NCBI RefSeq assembly: GCF_963678635.1
Contig: NC_087064.1
Coordinates: forward strand, 54,566,338-54,630,337
DNA length: 64,000 nucleotides
DNA from: Symsagittifera roscoffensis
Taxonomy: Eukaryota > Xenacoelomorpha > Acoela > Convolutidae
Direction: 5' to 3'
Part shown: positions 25,901 to 35,355 of the stretch, in pieces
How the letters are laid out: every line of letters starts with the position of its first letter
How positions within the stretch are numbered: position 1 is the first letter of the stretch
Made by a program: the position numbers and the translations under genes
The notes under the pieces: model-generated
What the model was told of the DNA's origin: nothing
The model's database searches: none
The model's input: only the letters and a program-made list of their open reading frames with translations

Positions 25901-28489
25901 TGTTCCGACTGCCTTTTAAGGTCTATGGAGCAGTAATAACATGAAACAATTAAAGGTAACAAGACCGCTCGCACGAGGGCAAAGCCTTGAGTGTTCCGAC
26001 TACTTTTTAAGGTCTATGGATTAGTAATAACATGAAACAATTAAATGAAAAAAGACTGCTCGTACCAGGGCGAGGACCTGAATGTTCCGACTGCCTTTTA
26101 AGGTCTATGGAACAGTAAAAACATGAAACATTTAAATGTAACAAGACCGCTCGTACCAGGGTGAAGCCCTGAATGTTACGACAGCCTTTTAAGATCTACG
26201 GAGCGGTAACAACACGAAACAATTAAATGTAACTAGACCGCTCGTATCAGGGCGAAGCCCTGAATGTTCCGACTGCCTTTTAAGGTCTATGGAGCCGTAA
26301 TAACATCAAACAATTAACTGTAACAAGACCTCTCGTATCAGGGCGAAGCCCTGAACATTCCGACTGCCTTTTAAGGTCTATGGATTAGTAATAACATGAA
26401 ACAATTAAATGAAAAAAGACTGCTCGTACCAGGGCGAAGCCCTGAATGTACCGACTGTCTTTTGATAATGAGACTCTTTTTCACGAAGAAAAGTAATTTG
26501 ATTGCAGCTCAAACCGCGATTGAAAGTGCTTCAATATGATCAACCATTCGACCGCCCGAAACGTTTTTTGAATATTTGATTTTACTGGAAAAAACTCGAC
26601 TCTTTTGTAATGTAACAAGACCGCTCGTGTCAGGGCGTAGCCCTGAAAGTTTCAACTGCCTTTTAAGGTCTATGGCGCAGTAATAACATAAAAGAATTAA
26701 ATGTACCAAGACCGCTCGTACGAGGGCAAAGCCCTGAACATTCCGACTGCCTTTTAAGGTCTATGGATTAGTAATAACATGAAACAATTAAATGAAAAAA
26801 GACTGCTCGTACCAGGGCGAAGCCCTGAATGTACCGACTGTCTTTTAAGGTCTATGGAGCAGTAAAAACATGAAACAATTAAAGGTAACAAGACCGCTCG
26901 TACGAGGGCAAAACCCTGAATATTCCGACTGCTTTTTAAGGTATAAGGAGCAGTAATAACATGAACTAATTAAATGTAACAAGACCGCTCGTATCGGGCG
27001 AAGCCCTGAAGGTTCCGACTGCCTTTTAAGGTCTATGGAGCAGTAATAACATGAAACAATTAAAGGTAACAAGACCGCTCGTACGAGGGCAAAGCCCTGA
27101 GTGTTCCGACTGCCTTTTAAGGTCTATGGAGCAGTAATAACATGAAACAATTAAATGAAAAAAGACTGCTCGCACCAGGGCGAAGCCCTGATTGTACCGA
27201 CTGTCTTTTAAGGTCTATGGAGCAGTAAAAACATGAAACAATTAAAGGTAACAAAACCGCTCGTACGAGGGCAAAACCCTGAATATTCCAACTGCCTTTT
27301 AAGGTTTATGGCGCAATAATAACATGAAACAATTAAATGTAACAAGACCGCTCGTATCAGGGCGAAGCCCTGAAAATTCCAACTGCCTTCTAAGGTCTAT
27401 GGCGCAGTAATAACACGAAACAATTAAAAATAACAAGATCGCTCGTATAGGGCGAAGACCTGAATGTTCCGACTGCCTTCTAAGGTCTATGGAACAGTAA
27501 AAACAAGAAACATTTAAATGTAACAAGACCGCTCGTACCAGGGCAAAGCCCTGAATGTTCCGACAGCCTTTTAATGTCAAGGGAGCTGTAGTACCTTGAA
27601 ATGTTTAAATGTAAAAAGACCGCTTGTACAAGAGCGAAGCCCTGAATGTTCCGACTGCCTTTTGAGGTCTACGGAGCAGTAATAGCATGAAACAATTGTG
27701 TAACAGGACCACTCGTATTAGGGCAAAGCCCTGAATATTCCGACTACCTTTTAAGGTCTATGGCGCAGTAATAACATGAAACAATTAAGTATAACAAGAT
27801 CGCTCGTATAGGGCGAGGACCTGAATGTTCCGACTGCCTTTTAAGGTCTATGGAACAGTAAAAACATGAAACATTTAAATGTAACAAGACCGCTCGTACC
27901 AGGGCAAAGCCCTGAATGTTCCGACAGCCTTTTAATGTCAAGGGAGCTGTAGTACCTTGAAATGTTTAAATGTAAAAAGACCGCTTGTACAAGAGCGAAG
28001 CCCTGAATGTTCCGACTGCCTTTTGAGGTCTACGGAGCAGTAATAGCATGAAACAATTGTGTAACAGGACCACTCGTATTAGGGCAAAGCCCTGAATATT
28101 CCGACTACCTTTTAAGGTCTATGGCGCAGTAATAACATGAAACAATTAAGTATAACAAGATCGCTCGTATAGGGCGAGGACCTGAATGTTCCGACTGCCT
28201 TTTAAGGTCTATGGAACAGTAAAAACATGAAACATTTAAATGTAACAAGACCGCTCGTACCAGGGCGAAGTCCTGAATGTTCCGACAGCCTTTTAAGGTC
28301 TACGGAGCGGTAACAACACGAAACAATTAAATGTAACTAGACCGCTCGTATCAGGGCGAAGCCCTGAATGTTCAGACTGCCTTTTAAGGTCTATGGAGCA
28401 GTAATAACATGAAACAATTAAAGGTAACAAGACCGCTCGTACGAGGGCAAAGCCCTGAGTGTTCCGACTGCTTTTTAAGGTCTAAGGAG
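19971..28489 (+). repeat. 91-bp satellite array, left of the retrotransposon
   Basis: About 90 tandem units. A typical unit carries GACCGCTCGTATCAGGGCGA, then AGCCCTGAATGTTCCGACTG, then CCTTTTAAGGTCTATGGAGC, then AGTAATAACATGAAACAATT, then AAATGTAACAA. Sub-types recur in fixed pairs: a unit with TATAGGGCGAAGACCTG and GGAACAGTAAAAAC is usually followed by one with ACCAGGGCGAAGCCCTG and GACAGCC. Local higher-order periods are seen, for example 360 bp (27597 to 27957). Truncated spacer-X copies occur at ~21617, ~23179 and ~26458. Because 91 is not a multiple of three, look-alike 60-105 residue minus-strand ORFs arise again and again. I do not call them genes. Confidence 0.95.
21367..23594 (+). 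repeat. 665-bp apparently identical duplication (21367-22031 and 22930-23594)
   Basis: The two stretches are offset by 1563 bp and look identical throughout, including a truncated spacer X and the flanking units. The conceptual ORFs at matching places are identical. Neighbouring units differ at many sites, so this exchange is recent. Confidence 0.85.
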
Positions 28490-29375
28490 TAAAACATTCG
28501 CCCAAATACTACACAGCGACGGAGCGTAGAAAAAATACCTATTAACGACTGGCAGGCGTCAGTTACCTTAATCCTACTCGTTTTTCACCGTCTCGACCTT
28601 GCCAGTTGATTTTCTGGTCTGTTTAGGGCTAAGTAAAAAGTTACCATTTTTAGGCCATCAGTCAAACGACTTTTGATCAGCTTTCGTTTACATGCGAACA
28701 CAACCACATAACTGAGTCTCGGATCCTCAGACTACGTGATTGTCATTAAAAACACGGCTCGAACAACCTATTTTAACATGTTTTTGTGTGACAGTTCTAT
28801 ATTAAATCCATTGGAGATGGATTGACCCTTTCCTCTTTCTAGCTACTCATATTCTAAAATATCAAGTTACACCGGTGTTAATTTAAAGTTTCACGGCATC
28901 CAAGTAGCTATACAGTCAGTTTTATACAGTCCCTTTACATAAAACAGTCTCTGGGGGACCAAGCCTCCGCTCCCGTATTATTCCTGCAATAACGCTCTTA
29001 TCTCTTCTAATTTGCGTCCCGGGAGCGTTCCGTGGAATATTCATTCCCCCACCGAAGCTTCCTTCTCCACTAATATCCGCTGATAAGGGTCTTATCGTGC
29101 GTTCCTGCCACGATAAGAGGCTTCGTATTCTCCGTCTCTTGCACGACTGTTTTTCACAATATTTGTCGTTGTTCTCTTTTTTTCAGCTTTCTTGGTCAAA
29201 ATGGCCGTTTTTCGTATTTCTGAGAAATATCAACTTGAAAATCGAAATTTTAAAAATAGAAAATTTCAGAATACTTCGACCCTCCTTCCAAGCACTTTTT
29301 TGCTGTTAAGGCCTTTTCTCTCTGATTCGTGCTTCGTCGGAAGGTTGCGCTCTGCCAATCTGGCAGAATGGCACA
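28490..29375 (-). repeat. 3' LTR
   Basis: About 886 bp, nearly identical to 45223-46106. The inner end reads GGCACA, giving the usual TG start on the element strand. The outer end reads TAAAACATTCG where the other LTR has TGTAACATTCG, so its terminal dinucleotide has mutated. It directly abuts satellite sequence at 28489. Confidence 0.92.
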
Positions 29376-29392
29376 TACTCCCCGAGCAGTCC
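29376..29392 (-). promoter_or_regulatory. Possible polypurine tract
   Basis: Directly inside the 3' LTR the element strand reads CTCGGGGAGTA before the LTR TG. It is short but in the correct place for plus-strand priming. Confidence 0.4.
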
Positions 29393-30120
29393 CCATCAAT
29401 GTCCCTATTGATCGCATAACACCCGGTTATCGTCAAGTAGTGTTCCAGTTTTCTGTAATCAATCTTACAAATCGCATAAGAAAATGAAATTTATCTACCC
29501 CACCTCAACTCACTACGTGTTCACAAATGGCATCGTAGTACATCTCACTGCCTTTCAACATTTTCACAAAATTTGCACCATGAGGAGTGTCCTAGATAAA
29601 ATTTCTTTTCTGACTACTTACGTCGTCTTGCCATAAAATTTCTTTTCGCTCTTTGTGATTAAAAAGTGGGACGTGGCACGGCCACGCACCCGTTAAAATT
29701 AACTTAACGTCACTCACCATATATAATTAGTTATTTATGCGGTCCTTTCAATATTAAAACTAAGAAACTCTGTGGCTAGGAAAGTTATTGAGTTACCCAC
29801 CCTTCTCGAGCGAGTTTACTCAAACTTACCATGTCGCCACACAGTGAAATTGTGTCTTACACAGGTTAAAAACTTCAATCGTGTTTAAATAGGTAAATAT
29901 ACTCACCTATGTTCTATATATACATACATAAATAGTCATAACTAAAATCTCTTTTTCAACAATTTAACAATTGTAACAATTTTCAAAGTTTGGTTTGACC
30001 AATTCAAATCAAAACAAAAGTTTAACAAGTTCAATAATCAAAACTTGGTTGATTGGTTCAAGTTTTAGCACACAAAGACAATCAAGTTTTCTCTCCTTCT
30101 CTTCTCTTCTTTGTTCATCT
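29393..30120 (-). other. Non-coding 3' part of the retrotransposon
   Basis: No ORF on the element strand. A short inverted repeat (CGTGG and CCACG) lies at about 29669-29684. AT-rich otherwise. A 3' UTR is the simplest reading. Confidence 0.5.
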
Positions 30121-30390
30121 TCATTCCATCACTTCTCCATCTTGATCTTCAACTTCGCTGTCTTCCAATACTTTCTCCAGTATGTCCATGGAGTTGCGGG
30201 CCGTGCCCCAACTCTCCTGTTCCAACAGCCTCGGTTTGCAGCAAGGTAGCAAGTCAACATTAACCTTTTGCTCCCGGTTCCTGCAAAAGCTGTTGTGAAG
30301 ACATAGGCTCACGTTTCGTTCCAGGTCAGCTCTTAAGACCTCTTTCTTCTCATCTTCAGTTACACAAGGCGCCCCAGCTACCCGCTTCAC
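30121..30390 (-). pseudogene. Retrotransposon env-position ORF, third fragment
   Basis: An 89-residue open stretch that continues, in another frame, the ORF ending at 30356. The shared GAP/GAL-like overlap at 30356-30390 suggests one former reading frame cut by a frameshift. It has four cysteines and a strongly acidic end. I recognise no domain and no membrane segment. Probably the C-terminus of the protein encoded upstream. Confidence 0.4.
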
Positions 30391-30838
30391 CGCCGTGGTG
30401 ACCGCGTTTCTCTCTTTTCAGGAATGCTCTCTTATAGGCTCCTGGTCCTATATCTAGCTGGAAAGATTGATAGGCTTCCGTGTTCCTCGACATGTGACGC
30501 TTCGCGCGTTCATACATCCATGATGTCATCACTGCACGGAACCAAGGCATCAATCTTTGCATTGACCATATTCTTTCAATGGCTTTAGGTATTCTCAGAA
30601 CCTTGCAGGTGGTTCTGAAAAGATCCAATTCATGACTCATCTTCACGTTGCTCAGCTGTTCAGGAGTCGGCACGGCCGTCTCCTGTTCACTTGTGTCCGC
30701 GTTAGCCTCCAGCCATCTCACTGCCAGCATGGCACTAACCACACGATTGACACCTGTTGATTCTGATCGGGCAACCCCGTAGAGTATAACTCCTCCACGT
30801 CCCATACTAGCATCAGATTCCCGCGTTTGGGGTACCAA
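30356..30838 (-). pseudogene. Retrotransposon env-position ORF, second fragment
   Basis: A 160-residue open stretch overlapping the 30718-31416 ORF by ~120 bases in another frame, which fits a frameshift in the overlap. It contains a basic, tryptophan- and methionine-bearing region (RIWSMQRLMPWFR) and an RKR-type basic patch. No signal peptide, transmembrane segment or fusion peptide is visible, so it does not look like an envelope glycoprotein. Function unknown. Confidence 0.4.
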
Positions 30839-31416
30839 AACGTCTGCGCCAAGCAGTGGTAAGGATACTCCCCATGGGTTCTCACTATGTTCCTTCGGGT
30901 CCGATACCCTGAGGCTCCCAGCAACGGTTCCACCTCCATCAGAATTCTGTGTAAGTCGTCTTTCTCTTCTATGGTGGGGAATTCAGTGGGTAACGCTCCA
31001 CTCGCTTTCTGCTTCTGGAACTCACTCACATTGCCTTCGTTTAATCTCAGAAATTCTTCACCCACTACGTCTTGCAACTCGCCTTCAGATCTTTTCGGGA
31101 CTGCCCGAAAGATCTTCGCCAATAAATCATGTGACCTCTCCGACATTCTGGCCAACCTCACGCACTTTGGCACAGAGAAAAGTTGGTCAATCAACACCTG
31201 CTGTGTCCTTGCATCCATCACCACCATGTGTGTAGGATATCTACTACTGCAATATGGTGCGGAGCTTGAACCCACCAGATATTTTGAACCAGTCGGTTTA
31301 TGATAGGCCTCACTATCTTTCAGATTCATCTCGTTCTCCAGAGCTTCTCTCCAGCCTCCGATCTTCTGCTCCGTTTGCAATGCTCCAGGGAATACTTCCA
31401 CACTGAGGGACGTCAC
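30718..31416 (-). CDS. Retrotransposon env-position ORF 2, unknown protein
   Basis: A 232-codon open frame immediately after the 303-residue ORF. Its apparent GTG start overlaps the upstream TAG, and the frame is also open for ~55 bases upstream in the -1 phase. It may therefore be entered by a -1 frameshift, by splicing, or simply be displaced by a mutation. Composition is soluble, with mixed charge, a YHCLAQTFWYPKR segment and no hydrophobic helix. It resembles no gag, pol or env domain that I know. It likely continues into the fragments at 30356-30838 and 30121-30390, giving a former protein of roughly 400 residues. Confidence 0.45.
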   Translation of the reverse strand: MTSLSVEVFPGALQTEQKIGGWREALENEMNLKDSEAYHKPTGSKYLVGSSSAPYCSSRYPTHMVVMDARTQQVLIDQLFSVPKCVRLARMSERSHDLLAKIFRAVPKRSEGELQDVVGEEFLRLNEGNVSEFQKQKASGALPTEFPTIEEKDDLHRILMEVEPLLGASGYRTRRNIVRTHGEYPYHCLAQTFWYPKRGNLMLVWDVEELYSTGLPDQNQQVSIVWLVPCWQ

Positions 31417-32327
31417 TAGCTCATGGGCACTTGGTTGAATGATTCTTGGAACTGAGGAGCGAGGTAAGTGTCAGAAGGGTCTGGTATCATGAACCTTTGA
31501 CTAGAAGCAGACGGTCGTGTCTGCTGAGGAGCCTCGGGCTCTCTCGATGCACGTAAATCCAGAACCTCGGGCCCTCTCGATACACACAGCTCCTGGGCTG
31601 TTGTCCCGGGGCGTGTGTCGTTGGATCCCTCCGAGGATCTCATGCTCGCCGGAGCTTCCGGTGATACTTGGCTCACCTTCGCCATAAACAGCTCCTTCAG
31701 GTGCTTTATTTCATCCTCCTTATAAGCCACCTGTAGATCTTCGTATTTCTTTTTCCATTCGTCTCTTTCTCGAGCTATTGCCCTATACTCCTGGAGTTTG
31801 GCACACAGCTCGCTCTGATCTTTCTCCTTCTTTTCCAGCGTCTCGATCGTCTCCGACGTCTGGATCTCTATTTCACTCACCCTCACTTTCTTCGAAGGAG
31901 GAGCAGCTGTAGGGGAGTCGACCGAATGTGACGGGCCTGGCCCATCACGTTGTCTCTTCGCTCCGATGAGTGGCTGCGCCGGTTGGACTGGTAAGGGCAT
32001 CTCACCTAGCCGGTGGTCCCTCTGTTCGCCTAGTCCTGGCTCACGAGCCAGGTCGTGGCCAGACATTTCTCCACGCCTCCATCTCATCAGTCGATTTCGG
32101 CCTCTCTCGGCGGTCCCGGACTCACCGAAGGCCAACATCAACACGACTTCCGTAGGACGATTCCCTCGACCCTCTCGTCCTAATGCATTGAGGAACGCGA
32201 CCACAAACATCGCCTTCCCCGGGTCTTCTCGTGTGAAATCACAATCGATCAGCCGCTGATAGATCTCGTCTAGAGTCGCTCCTAGACTCGCTGAGAGGAA
32301 TTCGATGAGTTCGTTCGTATCACCCAT
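31416..32327 (-). CDS. Retrotransposon env-position ORF 1: coiled-coil protein with NLS-like motif
   Basis: Intact 303-codon ORF. Its ATG has G at -3 and G at +4, and an in-frame TAG lies two codons upstream, so the start is firm and the protein is separate from pol. Residues ~1-95 look like a compact helical domain rich in leucine and arginine. Residues ~140-152 carry a basic PPSKKVRV patch resembling an SV40-type nuclear signal. Residues ~155-215 form a charged heptad-like coiled coil. The C-terminal third is Ser/Pro/Glu-rich and probably disordered. No signal peptide or membrane helix is present. In env-bearing gypsy elements this position holds a glycoprotein, which this is not. Likely expressed from a spliced or internal transcript (inference). 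A captured host gene or an accessory nucleoprotein are possible origins. Confidence 0.65.
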   Translation of the reverse strand: MGDTNELIEFLSASLGATLDEIYQRLIDCDFTREDPGKAMFVVAFLNALGREGRGNRPTEVVLMLAFGESGTAERGRNRLMRWRRGEMSGHDLAREPGLGEQRDHRLGEMPLPVQPAQPLIGAKRQRDGPGPSHSVDSPTAAPPSKKVRVSEIEIQTSETIETLEKKEKDQSELCAKLQEYRAIARERDEWKKKYEDLQVAYKEDEIKHLKELFMAKVSQVSPEAPASMRSSEGSNDTRPGTTAQELCVSRGPEVLDLRASREPEAPQQTRPSASSQRFMIPDPSDTYLAPQFQESFNQVPMS

Positions 32328-32800
32328 TTCCTATCGTGTTGATTCTTGCTGTCGTGTAGTGTCTTCCTGTCTCGTTTCGATTCAATGGATTCAATAAACA
32401 ATTTTTGATCAATCAAGATCTAAAAAACAAGTCGCGACTTAAAACCATCATTTTTGGATACAACATCATTCAACTCTTTAAAACCCTCCATTGAAATTCT
32501 CTTCTTAATTCTGATTTAAAAATTTAGCACCAAGGTGGATCGTCCACCTTTATCTTTGTCAGAGTAGCACGAATGAGCGCTGTCACCTTGATGACCTGGA
32601 GTACCCCAGGTCTTTTATGACACATCATAACACATATCATAACAATAACATAACAAATAAACACGTAAACATCACACACCTATGCCATCACATAAAAACA
32701 TATTCCCTAATACTGTACCTAAAACCTAACCTAATCTAAAAGTTGACTCTAATTCTTATCGAGTAACTTAATAAAAACCACTTATCGCCGAGCGCAATTC
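32328..32800 (-). other. Non-coding gap between pol and the env-position ORFs
   Basis: AT-rich, with a short GGTGGAT and ATCCACC-type inverted block near 32535-32550. It could hold a splice acceptor or promoter for the ORF beginning at 32327, but I cannot place one. Confidence 0.35.
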
Positions 32801-34441
32801 TTAGCATATGCTCAGATAGTATTTTTTATGTAAGTAAACTTCTATGTCAGTCTCTGAAAATATCACATGTACAAGTGCGTACAACTCTCTAGGATGTATC
32901 TTTCCTCTATTAGGATCATATATTGGTAACGAGAGAGAGGTCACTCCTCTCTCAACCAAAAAATCCCTAAGTCGAGTCAAGGCCAATACCAAGCTCTTTG
33001 GATCTACGTGTTGCCTATCAGTGGCCTTGGTAACCAGGAAACATAAATATTTCCCTGGTATCTGTGATGCAACAGGGGGCAGCGCTATCATCCCTCCCAC
33101 ACCAGGCCTCTGTTTCCATAAAAACTCGATATTTTTATACTCTCTTTTGAAGTCAGCCGCTAGTGCTGATTTGAAGCTTACGTCCGCGGTTATCGCTATG
33201 GCGCACGTGCGTTCCGTGAGTATAAAATCGCTGTCCGTTATGACAATTTTGTTCGAATAATGGTTCGGTAGATCAAAATACAATTCAAAGATTCGTCCAA
33301 AAGGTGGTTTTTTAGCATTCTTGCCCTCTGTCTCTAGTTCTCCGGTTTCTCTTGCCGATTTCCATTTTTTTATTATCAGATTTTCGGTGTGGGTGAGTCC
33401 TACCCCCACTCCCCGGACAAAAATATCCATCGACGTCCCCGTCGATCGCCCAAAGTCTAGGAGATCGAGGTTGGATTGTGGAACACGTAGAGGACCATCT
33501 GGGGCGATCCAGTTGGACTCGGTATTGTCATGACTGATGTATTTGATGCCGTCTTTATCGACGTCCTGAATCGTCAGGATCGTCTCTTTTGGATCTGTCG
33601 GCAGATCATGGAGCCATTCGAGTACGCGCAAGTTCGTTAATTCTTGCTCATGAGTCTGTTCCGCTTCTGGTTCGAACTCCACTTCCGGTTCTGATCTATC
33701 GTCGATCCAATCTTGATCCATATCATTCACCAAGTCGATTTCTTCTAGCATCGCCACTTCGTCCAGTCCCACTAGCGAGTCCATGACATCACTTACAACT
33801 ATCCTGTCTACGACGAAATCCTCGCCGTACGGATTGTTTTTCTTCTCGTTTTTTCCTCTCTTGCTCTGGCGTGTTTCCATAGTGAGAGGAAAGTCAGGCT
33901 GTACTCCTTTGTCAATTTCGATTTGTTCCGGGCAGTCCCAGTCTTTCTCGGCATAAGGTAGAGTTTCATCGTCCACCTCTACTCGCTCGGTCAACTCGAG
34001 GTCCAGTGGTAGGTCGCAATCGTCCACCACCTCATTCCCGTCGTTTTTGTCGCGAGTGCCCCTTTCATTCACTTCACAAGCAGGATCCACTATCAAATAG
34101 TCTCTTTTTTGCATGTCCGCTGGGATGCACCAGTCCTCTGACGAGGCATTGTGTGGTTTGATATTTTCGTAATGAGCTGCTCTTCCAGTGCTCAACCGAT
34201 AAAAACGACCTCCTTGGTGCACCTCTGTTATCTGAAATGGACCACGCCATTTCTTTAATAATTTCTTGGTTCCTTTTGGTGGAACCACTTCCTGGAACAC
34301 CCAGACGTAGTCGCCAACTGAGTAGGCTATCGCATCGGCTGTCCTTTTATCAAACCTCCTTTTTTGTCTAATTTGCGCCTGTTGCGTATTCCTCCTGCAT
34401 AAGTCATTGAGGTCCTGCTGTCTTCTAATAACATCCCGCAC
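32801..34441 (-). pseudogene. Integrase C-terminus with long extension ending in a macro-like domain
   Basis: A 546-codon open frame, shifted relative to the integrase core. Residues 40-97 are the SH3-like integrase C-terminal fold (GDYVWVF, WRGPF, HYENIKPH). Residues 100-270 are acidic and probably disordered. Residues ~300-360 contain a glycine-rich FVRGVGVGLTHTENL segment I cannot assign. Residues ~383-540 resemble the OARD1/TARG1-type macro domain in order and spacing: AITAD..F..ALAADFKREY, then GKYLCFLVTK (Lys472), then SLVLALTRLRDF, then GVTSLSLP, then FSETDIEVYL. The usual GAG loop is replaced by KSALA, and the catalytic-Asp position aligns with a glycine in DPNRGK, so ADP-ribose hydrolysis is doubtful. 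The apparent start is GTG, so this is a continuation of pol and not an independent gene. It ends in a clean stop. Confidence 0.7.
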
Positions 34442-35355
34442 GTACGTTTGCGGTGCTGTCCTCTTCCCCTCATATTCAGGGTAAAAAACGTCAACGGGAG
34501 CGCTTTTTCATGACTCGTTAACATCATGTGCGGACTTATTCCCGTGGTGGAATGCTCCGTGCTGTTATAAGCACCCATCACTTGCGGCAAGTGCTTGTCC
34601 CAGTCATCCATGTAACGCGAGCAGTAGACTCTCAGCATGGATACCAGTGTGCGATTTTGCCTCTCGACTAGGCCATTCGTTTGCGGGTGATAAGTGGTCG
34701 AGTTGGCCTGCGCTACCTGCGACCTTTTCATCAACTCCTTCGTGAGATCACCCACGAATGCTTTGCCATTGTCCGATTGGAACGTGATGGGGCAGCCATG
34801 CCTCGCTATCCACACATTTATCAAATGATCACATGTTTCTTCCGCCGATGCTGTCATGCAGGGTGCTGCTTCCGCATACTTCGTAAAATGGTCGATCATT
34901 ACCAGCACCTGATTATAGCCCGTTGCTGTCATGCAGATTTTCTGATGATCAATTTGCACCACTTCGTTGAAACCTGACGACTCTATTGACTGTAGGGGGA
35001 ACCTTAGTTTCCTGGGATCCTTCGCCTGCTGACATGACAGGCATGCGGCGATCCACTTCTCACAAGCCTTTTTCAGTCCCGGCCATTCGAATCGTTTCTG
35101 TATCCTGTTATACACTTTGTCCACGCCTTGATGGCCCATCTGATCATGTGAGCGAAAGAGCAATTCGGTCTGGTACAACTGTGGTAACACTATTGAATTG
35201 TATTTATAGAGGACCTTATCCTCCTCTCTTCGCTTGCAGGCAACGATTCCGTCCTTATTCAGGTACAACAAGTCGTTTCGCTTCAGGTAGAATTGCTTCA
35301 AGATCTTGTAGCTGTCTTCTTCCAAGTCTCCCTTGTCAGGTGCTCCATTCTCGAT
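34327..35355 (-). pseudogene. Integrase: zinc finger and catalytic core
   Basis: Counting from the open frame at 35325, the HHCC zinc finger is H60, H65, C95 and C98. The rve catalytic triad is D126, D185 and E221, with the DD35E spacing kept. HPQTNGLVER around the glutamate is typical of gypsy integrases. The frame is open back to a TAG at 35356 that separates it from the RNase H/linker ORF in the same phase, a nonsense change and not a shift. At the 3' end the frame leaves the expected sequence near 34.45-34.5 kb and the integrase tail continues in another phase. All catalytic residues survive, so the family is recent even though this copy is broken. Confidence 0.88.

Noticed and set aside
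20169-28000. Many 60-105 residue minus-strand ORFs with similar peptides (CYYCSIDLKRQS-like) in the left array
   Set aside because: They arise from the satellite unit read in shifting phase (91 = 3 x 30 + 1), have no stable start or length, and drift with the unit sequence.
13600-28480. Regular repeats with a conserved hairpin suggesting a CRISPR array
   Set aside because: Units are ~91 bp without unique spacers, there are no cas genes, and the context is eukaryotic.
30121-32327. Envelope glycoprotein in the env position
   Set aside because: No signal peptide, transmembrane helix or furin-like site is visible. The first ORF instead has an NLS-like patch and a coiled coil.
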